Shown: positions 63,103-64,000 of the stretch, piece by piece
How positions within the stretch are numbered: position 1 is the stretch's first letter
Layout of the letters: every line of letters begins with the position of its first letter
Assembly (NCBI GenBank): GCA_022072125.1
Contig: JAJVIH010000039.1
Location: 1 to 64,000, forward strand
Direction: 5' to 3'
Length of the DNA: 64,000 bases
Source of the DNA: Myxococcota bacterium
GTDB lineage: Bacteria > Myxococcota > JAJVIH01
Notes under the pieces: model-generated
Told to the model about the DNA's origin: nothing
The model's database searches: none
The model's input: the letters and a program-made list of their open reading frames with translations, nothing else
Translations under genes and position numbers: made by a program

Positions 63103-64000
63103 ATGAATTGTCCTGTCTGCGGCAAGGAAAACCCGAAAACCGCCAAATCCTGCATCGCGTGCGGGGCCGATTTCGCCCGCGCCTGGATGAACGCCGGCAA
63201 CGCCTACAAACTGCGCGGCCACCATGACGAGGCGATTGAACAGTACAAGCGCGTGCTGGAGGTGGAGCCGGACAACGCCGAGGCGTTGAGCCACCTGGGT
63301 TCATGCCAGGAAGCGCGCCGCAATCATGACGAGGCCATCCGCTATTTCGAGCGGGCGCTGGAACTGAAGCCCGGCCTGCTTTCCGCCCTGTACGGGCTGG
63401 GCCAGACCTACACCGCCCTGGGCCGGTTCCAGGATGCGGCCGACGCCTTCGCCGAAACCGTGCGTCAGAGCCCCAACTGGCCCGACGCCGTGGTCGCGCT
63501 GGGCTCGGCGTATGACAACCTGGGCGACGCCGACAAGGCCATCGCCGCGTATGAAGACGCCCTGCGCCTGAATCCCCGGTACGACGCCGCCCGCTTGTCC
63601 CTGGGACGCATTTTCCTGGAGGTGGGCGAACTCGACGCCGCCCTGGATCAGTTCGAGGAGGTCTTGCGCCACAACCCGCACCTGGCCGAGGCTCATTCCG
63701 ATCTGGCGGAAGTCTACATGCGCAAGGGAGACCTGGACCGCGCGGTATCCCAGTTCCGCGAGGCGTCGCAGATCAATCCTTCCGATGGCGTGGCGCGGCT
63801 CAACCTGGCCAATGCGCTCTTCGCCGCGGGCCGCACGGGCGAGGCCATCCGCGAATACCAGGAAGCCATCCGCAACGATCCGCGTTATACCGACTACGCG
63901 GAAGCCCACATGATGCTGGGCAAGGCCTACGCCGCCGAAGGCCGCCTCGATGAGGCCGTCTTCGAGTTCAACGACGCCCTGCGCATCAATCCCCAGTATG
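63103..64000 (+). CDS. Zinc-ribbon plus tetratricopeptide-repeat protein (3' end outside window)
   Basis: At least 299 residues visible; the frame is still open at the right edge. An N-terminal zinc ribbon (CPVCG ... CIACG) is followed by at least eight TPR units of 34 residues (e.g. AWMNAGNAYKLRGHHDEAIEQYKRVLEVEPDN). Zinc-ribbon/TPR proteins act as scaffolds, often in signalling or secretion. No enzymatic domain is seen so far. Where the coding region ends and what follows cannot be known here. Confidence 0.85.
   Translation, partial: MNCPVCGKENPKTAKSCIACGADFARAWMNAGNAYKLRGHHDEAIEQYKRVLEVEPDNAEALSHLGSCQEARRNHDEAIRYFERALELKPGLLSALYGLGQTYTALGRFQDAADAFAETVRQSPNWPDAVVALGSAYDNLGDADKAIAAYEDALRLNPRYDAARLSLGRIFLEVGELDAALDQFEEVLRHNPHLAEAHSDLAEVYMRKGDLDRAVSQFREASQINPSDGVARLNLANALFAAGRTGEAIREYQEAIRNDPRYTDYAEAHMMLGKAYAAEGRLDEAVFEFNDALRINPQY

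Overview
The window is a dense, GC-rich (about two-thirds G+C by eye) bacterial chromosome segment with no phage, IS element, CRISPR array or rRNA. It carries about fifty protein genes and one tRNA. A large delta-proteobacterial lineage, most likely Myxococcota-like, is my best guess at the host. The reasons are Cys-rich surface lipoproteins with Asp/Pro/Ala-rich stalks and MopE-like CDGxDNDCDG repeats, two sigma54 activators including an FHA-type one, a PP2C phosphatase, several cyclic-nucleotide-binding fusions, and a type-B SdhCAB complex. No ribosomal RNA or broad marker set is present, so this is inference only.

Region by region. 0.2-5.3 kb: a four-gene plus-strand run (acyltransferase-cNMP fusion, B12-type radical SAM protein, and a very divergent two-gene 2-oxoacid:ferredoxin oxidoreductase). 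5.5-9.1 kb: M29 aminopeptidase and a nuclease-Rad3 helicase fusion. 9.1-14.6 kb: alpha-2-macroglobulin with its DUF1175 partner. 14.9-17.3 kb: PP2C-cNMP phosphatase and an RluA-type pseudouridine synthase. 17.4-21.6 kb: WD40 lipoprotein, FHA-sigma54 activator and glycosyltransferase, translationally overlapping. 21.7-25.0 kb: cdd-hpt, a Kelch lipoprotein, a HAD protein and tRNA-Arg(TCG). 25.1-33.5 kb: DegT aminotransferase, double AhpD-like protein, adenylate cyclase, O-antigen-ligase/TPR protein, then a coupled anomerase / PNGase F-like / KynB trio. 33.5-38.5 kb: pseudo-receiver, enolase, membrane protein and a large MopE/FGE lipoprotein. 38.6-46.7 kb (minus): pepP-ORF-gshA, DUF2817, a lipoprotein, and CPBP protease-birA-nadC. 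46.7-52.5 kb: valS, pseudo-receiver protein, rpmE, NtrC-type regulator and an orphan HicB-like gene. 52.5-55.9 kb: sdhCAB. 56.3-64 kb: BNR-like lipoprotein, cNMP-patatin phospholipase, MAPEG protein, sorbosone-dehydrogenase-like lipoprotein, a small secreted protein and a truncated zinc-ribbon/TPR protein.

Three themes stand out. First, a class III cyclase and three cNMP-binding effectors with intact phosphate-binding motifs, each fused to a different output (acyltransferase, phosphatase, phospholipase), suggest a local cAMP-type network. Second, at least six genes have a promoter-like -35/-10 pair whose -10 box lies 6-8 nt before the ATG with no Shine-Dalgarno sequence, which predicts leaderless mRNAs. 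Third, the 2-oxoacid:ferredoxin oxidoreductase near the left edge is far from the ordinary pyruvate enzymes and sits with a radical SAM protein and an acyltransferase, the best candidate here for an undescribed system.
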